Shown here: positions 1-5,901 of the stretch, piece by piece
How positions within the stretch are numbered: position 1 is the stretch's first letter
Layout: the number at the start of each line of letters is the position of its first letter
Notes under the pieces: generated by a model
What the model was told of the DNA's origin: nothing
The model's input: the letters and a program-made list of their open reading frames with translations, nothing else
Database searches by the model: none
Assembly (NCBI GenBank): GCA_003453515.1
Contig: DMLD01000082.1
Span: 1 to 5,901, forward strand
DNA: 5,901 nucleotides
Source of the DNA: Lachnospiraceae bacterium
GTDB lineage: Bacteria; Bacillota; Clostridia; Lachnospirales; Lachnospiraceae
Direction: 5' to 3'
Position numbers and translations under genes: made by a program

Positions 1-1064
1 AGCTCATCGAGCTTGTCGATATCCACACGGACTGAACGGCTTCCGACCTTAGCCTTATTGCCGCCTCCGGCACTCTTCTTCTTCTCATCATGATGATCAT
101 CATGAGCAGGTGCCGCATGAGCAGCGGGAGCAGGTGCCTGATTATTGGCAGAGGCTGTCTGACTTTCAGCGGTATCAGCTGCATCTGCTGCATCGTTGAT
201 AGGATCACCGTCCTCGTTTTCTGTCGGTTTACCGGGGATTTCAAAATCATCAATATACACGGATTCCACCTCCGATACATTCAAGATCATCGTTTTGATC
301 TCATCCTTGGACTCGCCGGTTACAAGTATCCAGCTAAAGTCATACTCAAACTCCTCGTCCTCGATCTGCTCGGTACTTGGAACGCTCTTTACAAGCTCTC
401 CCTTCTCATCTACTGATTTGAACACGAGGAACGCTCTCGCAGATTTCAAAACACATGTGTCCTGAAGGAATACTGTTATACCGTAAACGTTCTTGCCCTC
501 AGCCTTTGCGTTTGTCATCGCGGTGATCTCGGACTCATTCACACGGATCTCGCGGAACCTCTCCTTGCCGGGATCTGAACCGGCAGACTCGTTTGAAGGC
601 TCAGACGCCTCAGGTTCAGGCTCGCTCTTTTCAGACTCCGGAGCACTCTCGCTCTCTCCGTCGTCGGAAGCCGCGTCTCCGCCCTCGTTCAGAATTGCAT
701 TCAGGTCGTTGATGATATCCTCGTTGTCCTCCGTGCCCTCATTTCCCTCGGACGATATGACCGAAAGATATCCTTCAAGAGCGTCCAATCCTCTGAACAG
801 GATGTCGACAAGCTTGGGACTGGCCTTCATGTTGCCGCCTCTTATCTCGGAGAACACATTCTCGAGATCGTGAGTCAGTCTTTGCATCCTGGCAAATCCC
901 ATGGTGCCGGCCATACCCTTGAGCGTATGAGCCGCGCGGAATATCTCGTTGACCGTATCCGCATCATCCGGCTCCTTCTCCAAAGCCAGCACATGCTCGT
1001 TCAGACTCTGAAGATGCTCCTTTGTCTCATCGATGAACAAATCCAAGTATTGACTCGTATCCAT
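1..1064 (-). CDS. cheA: Chemotaxis histidine kinase CheA, N-terminal part (3' end outside window)
   Basis: CheA is the cytoplasmic kinase that autophosphorylates in the receptor array and passes phosphate to CheY and CheB. About 354 codons are visible. Residues 1-105 form the P1 (HPt) domain; the phospho-accepting His is H46 in the AAHTLKG motif. An acidic Ser/Glu/Pro linker (about 127-167) leads to a P2-like response-regulator docking domain (about 168-278, with KSARAFLVFK and VSEVESVYIDDFEIP). A second Ala/Asp/His-rich linker (about 280-340) follows, and the P3 dimerisation domain begins with SVRVDIDKLDEL at the edge. The kinase (P4) and CheW-like (P5) domains must lie beyond position 1. 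The ATG at 1064-1062 is chosen because the HPt starts there (MDTSQYLDLFIDET) and AGAGG sits 5 nt upstream. It starts 32 nt after cheB stops, so the two are very probably co-transcribed. Domain edges are estimated by eye. Confidence 0.96.
   Translation of the reverse strand, partial: MDTSQYLDLFIDETKEHLQSLNEHVLALEKEPDDADTVNEIFRAAHTLKGMAGTMGFARMQRLTHDLENVFSEIRGGNMKASPKLVDILFRGLDALEGYLSVISSEGNEGTEDNEDIINDLNAILNEGGDAASDDGESESAPESEKSEPEPEASEPSNESAGSDPGKERFREIRVNESEITAMTNAKAEGKNVYGITVFLQDTCVLKSARAFLVFKSVDEKGELVKSVPSTEQIEDEEFEYDFSWILVTGESKDEIKTMILNVSEVESVYIDDFEIPGKPTENEDGDPINDAADAADTAESQTASANNQAPAPAAHAAPAHDDHHDEKKKSAGGGNKAKVGSRSVRVDIDKLDE
88..105. repeat. Perfect 18-bp palindrome inside the cheA linker
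   Basis: The sequence TCATGATGATCATCATGA equals its own reverse complement. It sits in codons for the HDDHHDE segment of the CheA P2-P3 linker, where runs of Asp (GAT) and His (CAT) codons naturally generate such symmetry. It is directly visible; a function beyond coding is not shown. Confidence 0.6.
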
Positions 1065-1069
1065 ATCTA

Positions 1070-1074
1070 CCTCT
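1070..1074 (-). promoter_or_regulatory. Ribosome binding site of cheA
   Basis: On the minus strand the sequence reads AGAGG, 5 nt before the ATG at 1064. It lies in the 32-nt cheB-cheA gap and supports this ATG as the cheA start. Confidence 0.75.
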
Positions 1075-1096
1075 TTTCTGCAGGTGATCCTGCTTA

Positions 1097-2188
1097 TTAT
1101 ACTCCTGACCTACGTACCAGCTGCGCCGTTATCTTGTCGAGCGGGACCACATCGTCCACTATCCCGGCATCCACCGCAGCTCTTGGCATACCATAAACGA
1201 CACAGGTTTCCTTACTCTGGGCAACACACTTTACGTTGTGCGACTCCCTTATAAGAGATATCCCCTTGGTCCCGTCGCTTCCCATACCTGTGAGCACACC
1301 GCAGATGATCTCCTCAAAGGCAGTATCTACCAGTGATTCGAAAAAAATATCTGCACAGGGTCTCAGTCCTCCCCGCGGCGGCTTATCGTTCTCGGAAAAG
1401 CAATACTCTCCGTTGGGCTTGTGTATCAGCTCACACTGCTTTCCTCCCATCGCGATGTAAACAGTGCCTGATCTCAGATCCTCGCCGTCCCTGGCCTCCT
1501 TGACCCTGATCTGGCTCATCTCGTCCAGACGCTGTGCAAGCGAATTCGTAAATCCCGCCGGCATATGCTGTACTATGACTACCGGATAAGGAAAATTCGC
1601 CGGGAAAAACGGCACTACCGACTGCAATGCCTTCGGTCCTCCCGTCGAGGATGCGATCACCACAAGCTTGGTTCCCTTTCGGGCGGTATGAAGCTTTTTG
1701 GGTGTGTCATTTTTCTTGACAGATGACCTGTGGCTGCTCTCCGTCTCTGCTTTGGCGTGATGATAAGTCAAAAAGTCGCCTCTGGAATCGATCCCTGTCG
1801 CCACATAGACCTTTTGCAAAAGCTCGACCCTGAAATCGGCAAAATTCTCTCCGATAGAGCTTATCGGCTTCTTGATAAAGTCTATGGCTCCAAGCTCCAG
1901 CGCCTCTATGGTCTCACTGCCGCTTTCACTCGCTATGGATGAAACGATCAGTGACGGTACTCGTATACGCTTTTGATTCAACTCGCGCAACAGCCTGACG
2001 CCATCCATCTTCGGCATCTTGATATCGACCAGAATGACATCGTACTTTGCTCCACCCACCAACTGTTCCAGAGCTGCCTCACCGTTATTAGCCGTTCCGG
2101 CCACGGTCAGCTTGTCGTCCTGATTGATTATATCAGAGATGACCCTTCTCATAAGTGCAGAGTCATCTATTACCAATACTTTTTTCAT
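1097..2188 (-). CDS. cheB: Protein-glutamate methylesterase / glutamine deamidase CheB
   Basis: CheB removes methyl groups from, and deamidates, chemoreceptors; phosphorylation by CheA activates it, giving adaptation. The 363-residue product has the usual full length and two-domain order. Residues 1-125 form a receiver domain with acidic pair D8/D9, phospho-acceptor D55 (VDIKMPKMDG), S83/S84 at the switch Ser/Thr position and K107 in KKP. A polar linker (about 135-172) follows. The methylesterase domain (about 173-360) carries the triad expected by comparison with enteric CheB: S181 in ASSTGGP, H208 in QHMP and D305 in GMGSDG. The gene looks intact. Its ATG overlaps the stop of the PilZ gene as ATGA, and GGAGGA lies 5 nt upstream inside that gene, so translational coupling is likely. 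Identification is firm; activity is inferred from the intact residues. Confidence 0.97.
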   Translation of the reverse strand: MKKVLVIDDSALMRRVISDIINQDDKLTVAGTANNGEAALEQLVGGAKYDVILVDIKMPKMDGVRLLRELNQKRIRVPSLIVSSIASESGSETIEALELGAIDFIKKPISSIGENFADFRVELLQKVYVATGIDSRGDFLTYHHAKAETESSHRSSVKKNDTPKKLHTARKGTKLVVIASSTGGPKALQSVVPFFPANFPYPVVIVQHMPAGFTNSLAQRLDEMSQIRVKEARDGEDLRSGTVYIAMGGKQCELIHKPNGEYCFSENDKPPRGGLRPCADIFFESLVDTAFEEIICGVLTGMGSDGTKGISLIRESHNVKCVAQSKETCVVYGMPRAAVDAGIVDDVVPLDKITAQLVRRSGV

Positions 2189-2949
2189 CTTTCTCCTCCG
2201 GACATTCTTCTCCGCTGCTCTTCAAACACATATTTTACTATACGCTCTCTTTGTCTGTTATCTATGGAATCAAACTCACATCTTGCATCCGATGTAGCCG
2301 ATCGCAAGTCCTCGCTCTTGTCGCAGTCTATGACATGCGCCATAAGCTGCATAGTGGTCTCCCCGTTTTTCATCGAAAGCGGGACTATCACCTCCAGCGA
2401 CTCACCCACATCCAGCTTCTCACTGAGATGAAATCTTACGCCTCCGCCGCTCAGATTGGTAATGGTCGCAGTGCGCCACTCCTTCGGCAGCTCCTCGATC
2501 TCCTTTTCACAAGCGGCCTCCGCCTTTTCATCTCCGATCCTCTTGGAGGTGGCAAGCTTCTCCCTAAGTGCCAGCTCCTCCCTCGAGAGTCGCCTGTACT
2601 GTATCTCAAATGTGCACTCCAGTCTGTAAAACTTTCTGCGCTGAAACTTCTGCGGATCCGTGACAATGAGCACATCAAGCACCGGGACATTGTTGTCGGA
2701 ATGTCTGTCCTTGACTCTCGCTCTGCACTGATAGAGCCCTGCCTTTGTAAAAAAGCATATCTCGATATCCTCGTCGGGTCTCAGCGGCACAAGACGCCCG
2801 TCCTGCATGGGCGCGGCTATCTTGGCTGTCCTGACATTGTCAAAATCAAGAAGCTGACTTGCATATTTTTTTTCATTTTTATCATATGAAAAGGCAGACT
2901 TGACCGGTGTGATCTCCAGCCTGTCACCGATCGAAAAAATGTTGTTCAT
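2185..2949 (-). CDS. YcgR-like flagellar brake protein with C-terminal PilZ domain
   Basis: This is probably a cyclic-di-GMP-binding regulator of flagellar rotation. The 254-residue protein has an N-terminal beta-rich YcgR-type domain (about 3-95; begins NNIFSIGDRLEI) and a C-terminal PilZ domain. Both PilZ ligand signatures are present: RxxxR at R105-R109 (within RRKFYR) and N/DxSxxG at N165-G170 (NLSGGG). Between them lies an unusually long, highly charged stretch (about 121-158), longer than I expect for a minimal PilZ domain. An alternative GTG start at 2967-2965 would overlap the flhG stop and add six residues (MKWRAA), but it has no ribosome binding site. The ATG at 2949 has TGGAGGG 5 nt upstream and is preferred. 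The position between flhG and cheB supports a motility role. The two motifs support c-di-GMP binding; acting as a motor brake is inferred from YcgR and its relatives. Confidence 0.9.
   Translation of the reverse strand: MNNIFSIGDRLEITPVKSAFSYDKNEKKYASQLLDFDNVRTAKIAAPMQDGRLVPLRPDEDIEICFFTKAGLYQCRARVKDRHSDNNVPVLDVLIVTDPQKFQRRKFYRLECTFEIQYRRLSREELALREKLATSKRIGDEKAEAACEKEIEELPKEWRTATITNLSGGGVRFHLSEKLDVGESLEVIVPLSMKNGETTMQLMAHVIDCDKSEDLRSATSDARCEFDSIDNRQRERIVKYVFEEQRRRMSGGER
2194..2199 (-). promoter_or_regulatory. Ribosome binding site of cheB, inside the PilZ gene
   Basis: The minus strand reads GGAGGA, then 5 nt, then the cheB ATG. The same bases encode the last Gly codons of the PilZ protein, so terminating ribosomes and initiating ribosomes meet at the ATGA overlap (2185-2188). 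Confidence 0.85.
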
Positions 2950-2954
2950 CGCTG

Positions 2955-2961
2955 CCCTCCA
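2955..2961 (-). promoter_or_regulatory. Ribosome binding site that sets the PilZ-gene start
   Basis: The minus strand reads TGGAGGG followed by 5 nt and ATG at 2949. This favours that ATG over the upstream GTG at 2967, which lacks a comparable site. Confidence 0.85.
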
Positions 2962-2963
2962 TT

Positions 2964-3860
2964 TCACTTGCGTCCGAATTTCATGCGTATGACACTAGAG
3001 AAAAGACGCATGATCCCAAAGCCCTGCTCCGAGTCAGGCAGATTCACGTTACCGATACCCGCAGCTATTCCGGTTATCGACTTCGCTGCGGATGAATTCG
3101 GCGCACTCAAAACTATCGGCTCCTGACGCAGGATCGCCTTGGACATGTTCTCATCATAGGGGATCGCCCCGAGAAACTCTATATCTATGTTCAAAAACTT
3201 GTTTACAACCACTCCGAGCTTTTCGTGGAGCTCCTTTGCATCGTCATTTGTGCGCACCTGATTTGCGATCAGCTCAACAACCGTCTTCGTCTTCTGATAG
3301 GAGGAATTTCTGTTGAGCGATTTGAGCAGGGCGTACGCATCCGTGATCGACGTGGGCTCGGGCGTTGCCACCAGAAGTACCTCTTCACTCGCAGCCACAA
3401 ACTCGAGCACGGAGTTGCCTATACCGGCTCCCGTGTCAACTATGACTATATCCGCCAGCTGGTCAAGCTCCGCCATCTTCTGTATGAGATCGACTATCTG
3501 TGTTTTGTTGAGATTTGCCATCTCATTGATACCGGAGCCTCCTGATATGAATCCGATGTTTTCGGGTCCGTAGGTTATGATATCCCTCATCCCTTTGCCG
3601 CGGAACATCAGATCGGCGAGGTTGAACTGAGGTCTTATACCGAGCATTATCTCTATATTGGCAAGTCCGAAATCCGCATCCAGTATGACTACCCTCTTGC
3701 CCATGCGTGCAAGAGAAATAGCGAGATTGACAGACACACTGGTCTTGCCTACTCCACCCTTTCCGGAGGTTACGGTTATGACGCGCGATGACGATTGCGG
3801 CATCTCAGGCTGATACTGCTGTCTTTTTATGATATTTCTCAAACGTTCTGCCTGATCCAT
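2964..3860 (-). CDS. flhG: MinD/ParA-type ATPase FlhG (flagellar number regulator)
   Basis: FlhG (YlxH/FleN) is a membrane-cycling ATPase that works with FlhF to control flagellar number and placement. The 298-residue product has a deviant Walker A motif SGKGGVGKT (residues 32-40, with signature Lys K34 and K39), switch I around D61-D63 (LDADFGLAN) and switch II VDTGAG (141-146). Its N-terminus, MDQAERLR, matches the DQAxxLR element that stimulates FlhF GTPase in Bacillus-type FlhG. The C-terminus (about 280-298, MRLFSSVIRMKFGRK) is basic and looks like the amphipathic membrane-targeting helix of MinD/FlhG proteins. The start at 3860 is chosen because AAGGAGGG lies 6 nt upstream and because it places the DQAxxLR motif at the very N-terminus. 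A longer reading from a TTG at 3920 has no support. It follows flhF after 78 nt and precedes the PilZ gene by 14 nt. Confidence 0.95.
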   Translation of the reverse strand: MDQAERLRNIIKRQQYQPEMPQSSSRVITVTSGKGGVGKTSVSVNLAISLARMGKRVVILDADFGLANIEIMLGIRPQFNLADLMFRGKGMRDIITYGPENIGFISGGSGINEMANLNKTQIVDLIQKMAELDQLADIVIVDTGAGIGNSVLEFVAASEEVLLVATPEPTSITDAYALLKSLNRNSSYQKTKTVVELIANQVRTNDDAKELHEKLGVVVNKFLNIDIEFLGAIPYDENMSKAILRQEPIVLSAPNSSAAKSITGIAAGIGNVNLPDSEQGFGIMRLFSSVIRMKFGRK

Positions 3861-3938
3861 TCGTATCCCTCCTTTCCTGTGTGTATACATTGACCGGTCT
3901 TTCACCCTGCCATGAAACAAATTATATCTTCATCTCAT
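3861..3938 (-). other. 78-nt flhF-flhG intercistronic gap
   Basis: This is the largest non-coding gap in the window. Apart from the flhG ribosome binding site it holds a TATAAT hexamer (minus strand, at about 3920-3925) with no matching -35 box at 17 nt, two 8-bp palindromes (TGTATACA at 3882-3889 and GACCGGTC at 3892-3899), and a weak TTTCA/TGAAA inverted repeat with an 8-nt loop (3900-3917). There is no terminator-like hairpin with a U run. I see no firm regulatory site. Confidence 0.5.
3867..3874 (-). promoter_or_regulatory. Strong ribosome binding site that sets the flhG start
   Basis: The minus strand reads AAGGAGGG, 6 nt before the ATG at 3860. This is one of the best Shine-Dalgarno matches in the window and decides against the longer upstream frame. 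Confidence 0.88.
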
Positions 3939-5324
3939 CTATGACAGGAGTTGCTTTGCAACTGTCTGTGCATCTATTACCGCGATATCATCCGGGACCT
4001 GCTGTCCGTTGGTCACATACGACAGCGGACACTTGGTACTCATCTTCATGTTGAGCATAACTCCCGCCGATGATGTCTCATCAAGCTTTGTAAAAATAAT
4101 ACTGTAATCCGTGATCTTGGAGTATACCTCTGCTATCTCCTTAAGATCCTTATATTTGGTACCGACGCTGAGCGCCAGATAAACCTGTCTCTTTGATATT
4201 GGCACCTGCTCGAGCAGAGTCTTCACATCGCCTATCTGCTCCTTATTTTTATGAGAGCAGCCTGCCGTGTCGACCAGCACCACATCGTATTTTTCAAGCT
4301 CGTCTATCATGGCTCCGAGCTCTTCCGGGTTGTAGACAACGTTCAGCGGTACTGACAATATATCGGCATATACTCTCAGCTGCTCCACTGCCGCCACTCT
4401 GTAGGTATCCGCAGTCACAAGCGCCAGATTGCAGTTTTGCTCGAGCTTGAGCCTCGACGCGATCTTGGCTATCGTAGTCGTCTTTCCTACACCGGTAGAA
4501 CCTAAGAAAAATACAAACTTGGTAGGTTCGTTCGGTCTGTATTTGATCGTATAGGGCTGCCCTATCATGAGGATGATACGCTGGTATACACTTCCGAGCA
4601 TCTGATCTACTGCCGCATCCTTAGGAAGCGAGTGCTCCACCTCATCAAGTATCGTATCGACTATCGAGGGATCGACCTCATTTTGTAAAAGCTGCTTGTA
4701 TATGAGCTCTCTGTATACGGCGCTTTTTTCCTTTTTCTCATCCTTATCCGAAGCTGCCGGCTCCACCGCCGGTCTTTCCTCAGTATGCCTTGCGGTCTCG
4801 GCAGGTCTTGGTCTTTCCTCCGCCACCTTGCGGCGCTCTGTGTCACCACTTGCCTTGGGAGCGGGCTGTGCAGCCTCAGACGATCTCTTCTCCGGCTGTC
4901 TGTCAGACGGCTTCTTATCCGCTTTTGATTTTTCTTCCATCTGCTTTTCAAGCAGTGAAAACAGCATCGAGAGCCTCTCCTCGTTGGTCTGCTTTTCGGC
5001 AGAATCCTCCTTTGTCTCGCCCGCACTCTTCTCCGTCGGTTCGAGAGGTGCCACACCGCTTATCGGCGGGATCGACAGGTCTATCCTCGAACCATGCGAA
5101 CGGTCAACGGGCTGCTTCGGTGCTGCCTTTGCGGTATCGTTCGAATACGTCGTGTTGTCATCAAGCGCAGCCGTCACCTCGACCTTTGAACGCAGAAAAA
5201 TGCGCTTTAACCCGCGGGGCTTCAACGTCTTGACATTCATGACGATAGCGGAGCCCCCGAGCTCCTCCTTTGCCTTCTCGATGGCTTCTATTTCCGTTTT
5301 TGCAATATACTTTTTAATGATCAT
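3939..5324 (-). CDS. flhF: SRP-type GTPase FlhF (flagellar placement)
   Basis: FlhF is the third SRP-family GTPase, after Ffh and FtsY, and directs flagellar assembly to its site at the membrane. Of 461 residues, 1-55 form the start of the B domain (MIIKKYIAKTEIEAIEKAKE). Residues about 56-200 are a low-complexity Glu/Lys/Pro/Ser-rich region, 201-260 a helical N domain and 268-460 the G domain. Visible nucleotide motifs are G1 GSTGVGKTTT (275-284), DTYRVAAVEQL (306-316), G3 DTAG (352-355), G4 TKLD (412-415) and the closing VTNGQ (437-441). Residue 356, after DTAG, is Cys; Ffh and FtsY have Arg there. The protein is longer than the roughly 366-residue Bacillus subtilis FlhF, with the extra length in the low-complexity region. 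The ATG overlaps the flhA stop as ATGA; only a weak GGTGA lies 7 nt upstream (5332-5336), so coupling to flhA translation is likely. Confidence 0.96.
   Translation of the reverse strand: MIIKKYIAKTEIEAIEKAKEELGGSAIVMNVKTLKPRGLKRIFLRSKVEVTAALDDNTTYSNDTAKAAPKQPVDRSHGSRIDLSIPPISGVAPLEPTEKSAGETKEDSAEKQTNEERLSMLFSLLEKQMEEKSKADKKPSDRQPEKRSSEAAQPAPKASGDTERRKVAEERPRPAETARHTEERPAVEPAASDKDEKKEKSAVYRELIYKQLLQNEVDPSIVDTILDEVEHSLPKDAAVDQMLGSVYQRIILMIGQPYTIKYRPNEPTKFVFFLGSTGVGKTTTIAKIASRLKLEQNCNLALVTADTYRVAAVEQLRVYADILSVPLNVVYNPEELGAMIDELEKYDVVLVDTAGCSHKNKEQIGDVKTLLEQVPISKRQVYLALSVGTKYKDLKEIAEVYSKITDYSIIFTKLDETSSAGVMLNMKMSTKCPLSYVTNGQQVPDDIAVIDAQTVAKQLLS
5321..5324 (-). other. ATGA stop-start overlap of flhA and flhF
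   Basis: The flhF ATG (5324-5322) and flhA TGA (5323-5321) share bases. With only a weak GGTGA upstream, this arrangement suggests that flhF translation depends largely on re-initiation after flhA. Confidence 0.8.
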
Positions 5325-5901
5325 TCAACGGTCACCATCCCTACTGACTGTAACTCCACATCGGAATCAATCTCATTATAGGACAGAACATGCAGATGCT
5401 TGAACTGTTCCTCTGTCAACTTCTTTACATACATGCGCACTATCGGTGATGTAATAAGTATCGGTGTGCGTCCGAGCTCTTCAAGCTTTTGTATCTCGGC
5501 TCTGACGGACTCCATCAAAGACTGTGTATATGCAGGATCAAGCGCAAGATAAGACCCCTGCTCCGTCTGCTTGACAGAGCTCATGATCTCCTGCTCCACT
5601 TTCGGATCCAGAGTCACCACGCTCGTCGGCTCGTTGCTGAAGAAATACTGGTTCGATATGGCGCGCTTCAGGCTCTGTCTGACATACTCGGTAAGCACAT
5701 CTGTGTCATGGGTCGTCGTCGCGTAATCCGCAAGCGTCTCAAAAATAGTTACAAGATCCCTGATCGATATACCCTCTGCGAGCAGGTTCTGTAAAACCTT
5801 CTGTATCTCACCTACATTCAAAAGCTTAGGCACAAGCTCGGATATAAGCGTAGTGTTTGCCTCCTGAACATTATCTATGAGGTTTTGTACATCCTGCCTT
5901 G
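5321..5901 (-). CDS. flhA: Flagellar export-gate protein FlhA, C-terminal part (5' end outside window)
   Basis: FlhA is the large membrane protein of the flagellar type III export gate; its cytoplasmic C-terminal domain docks chaperone-substrate complexes. The last 192 residues are visible, all from that soluble domain. The reading frame runs open to the edge of the window and starts RQDVQNLIDNVQEANTTL. It continues into ELVPKLLNVGEIQKVLQNLL and GISIRDLVTIFETLADYA, the strongly conserved FlhA family core, then LTEYVRQSLKRAI and the terminal LEELGRTPILITSP region. An in-frame GTG at 5833 is internal and not a start, because the family homology continues upstream of it. The transmembrane part of roughly 300 residues is missing only because the window ends. 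Its TGA lies within the flhF ATGA overlap. Confidence 0.96.
   Translation of the reverse strand, partial: RQDVQNLIDNVQEANTTLISELVPKLLNVGEIQKVLQNLLAEGISIRDLVTIFETLADYATTTHDTDVLTEYVRQSLKRAISNQYFFSNEPTSVVTLDPKVEQEIMSSVKQTEQGSYLALDPAYTQSLMESVRAEIQKLEELGRTPILITSPIVRMYVKKLTEEQFKHLHVLSYNEIDSDVELQSVGMVTVE

Noticed and set aside
493..873. 126-codon plus-strand open frame opposite cheA
   Set aside because: It overlaps the HPt and acidic linker of cheA on the other strand, and the Ser-rich product is a shadow of Glu/Ser codons.
1851..1867. Inverted repeat CCGATA-N5-TATCGG inside cheB
   Set aside because: A short stem in coding sequence with no positional logic; most likely chance.
1861..1868. GCCGATAA on the minus strand, a perfect match to the -10 element of flagellar sigma-28 promoters
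   Set aside because: There is no TAAA-like -35 at 15 nt (CCAT is found), and the bases are dictated by the conserved KKPIS codons of CheB.
2155..2889. 244-codon open frame on the plus strand opposite the PilZ gene and the cheB start
   Set aside because: It lies antisense to a gene with clear PilZ motifs, its translation shows no recognisable domain, and its length follows from the codon bias of the real gene.
2950..2967. GTG start at 2967 for the PilZ gene, overlapping the flhG stop
   Set aside because: No ribosome binding site precedes it, while the ATG at 2949 has TGGAGGG at ideal spacing.
3949..3963. 6-bp perfect stem with 3-nt loop at the 3' end of flhF (AGTTGC-AAA-GCAACT on the minus strand)
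   Set aside because: It is not followed by a U run and is short, so it is not a convincing terminator; it lies in coding sequence.
5060..5067. Second GCCGATAA on the minus strand, within flhF
   Set aside because: No -35 match at the right spacing (GGAT is found), and it lies deep inside the flhF coding region.
4696..5403. 235-codon Ser-rich open frame on the plus strand opposite flhF
   Set aside because: It mirrors the low-complexity Glu/Lys-rich part of FlhF; the Ser/Phe/Leu-rich translation is what antisense of such codons gives.
5831..5833. GTG at 5833 as the start of a separate short gene
   Set aside because: The frame stays open to the window edge and encodes conserved FlhA residues upstream, so this is an internal Val codon of flhA.

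Overview
The window is a fully packed stretch of a flagellar and chemotaxis operon. All six genes lie on the minus strand, so transcription runs from high to low coordinates: flhA (3' part, entering from the right edge), flhF, flhG, a YcgR/PilZ-type gene, cheB and cheA (5' part, leaving at the left edge). The gene order, the strong AAGGAGG-type ribosome binding sites and the protein sequences point to a motile Firmicute of class Clostridia. The family is probably Lachnospiraceae, but this is inferred from gene order and protein flavour recalled from memory and not from a marker gene. Base composition looks near 50 % GC by eye. There is no rRNA, tRNA, mobile element, CRISPR array or sign of recent transfer.

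Layout: 5901-5321 encodes the last 192 residues of FlhA, the export-gate protein. It overlaps flhF (5324-3939) by an ATGA. A 78-nt gap, the largest non-coding stretch here, precedes flhG (3860-2964). After 14 nt comes the PilZ-domain gene (2949-2185), which overlaps cheB (2188-1097) by another ATGA. A 32-nt gap leads to cheA (1064 to beyond position 1). No terminator or convincing promoter is visible, so the window looks like the interior of one long transcript. No stretch above 300 bases lacks a gene.

How the genes fit together: FlhA is part of the flagellar type III export gate. FlhF (SRP-type GTPase) and FlhG (MinD-type ATPase) set where and how many flagella are built. The FlhG start chosen here puts a DQAxxLR element at its N-terminus, the motif known to stimulate FlhF GTPase. 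The PilZ protein probably links cyclic-di-GMP to flagellar rotation. CheB (receptor methylesterase) and CheA (histidine kinase) carry out chemotactic adaptation and signalling. The operon therefore joins assembly, placement, speed control and steering.

I found no undescribed system. The items most worth a second look are a charged insertion inside the PilZ domain, a Cys in place of the SRP-family Arg after the FlhF DTAG motif, the long low-complexity region of FlhF, the His/Asp cluster with an 18-bp perfect palindrome in the CheA linker, and the flhF-flhG gap.
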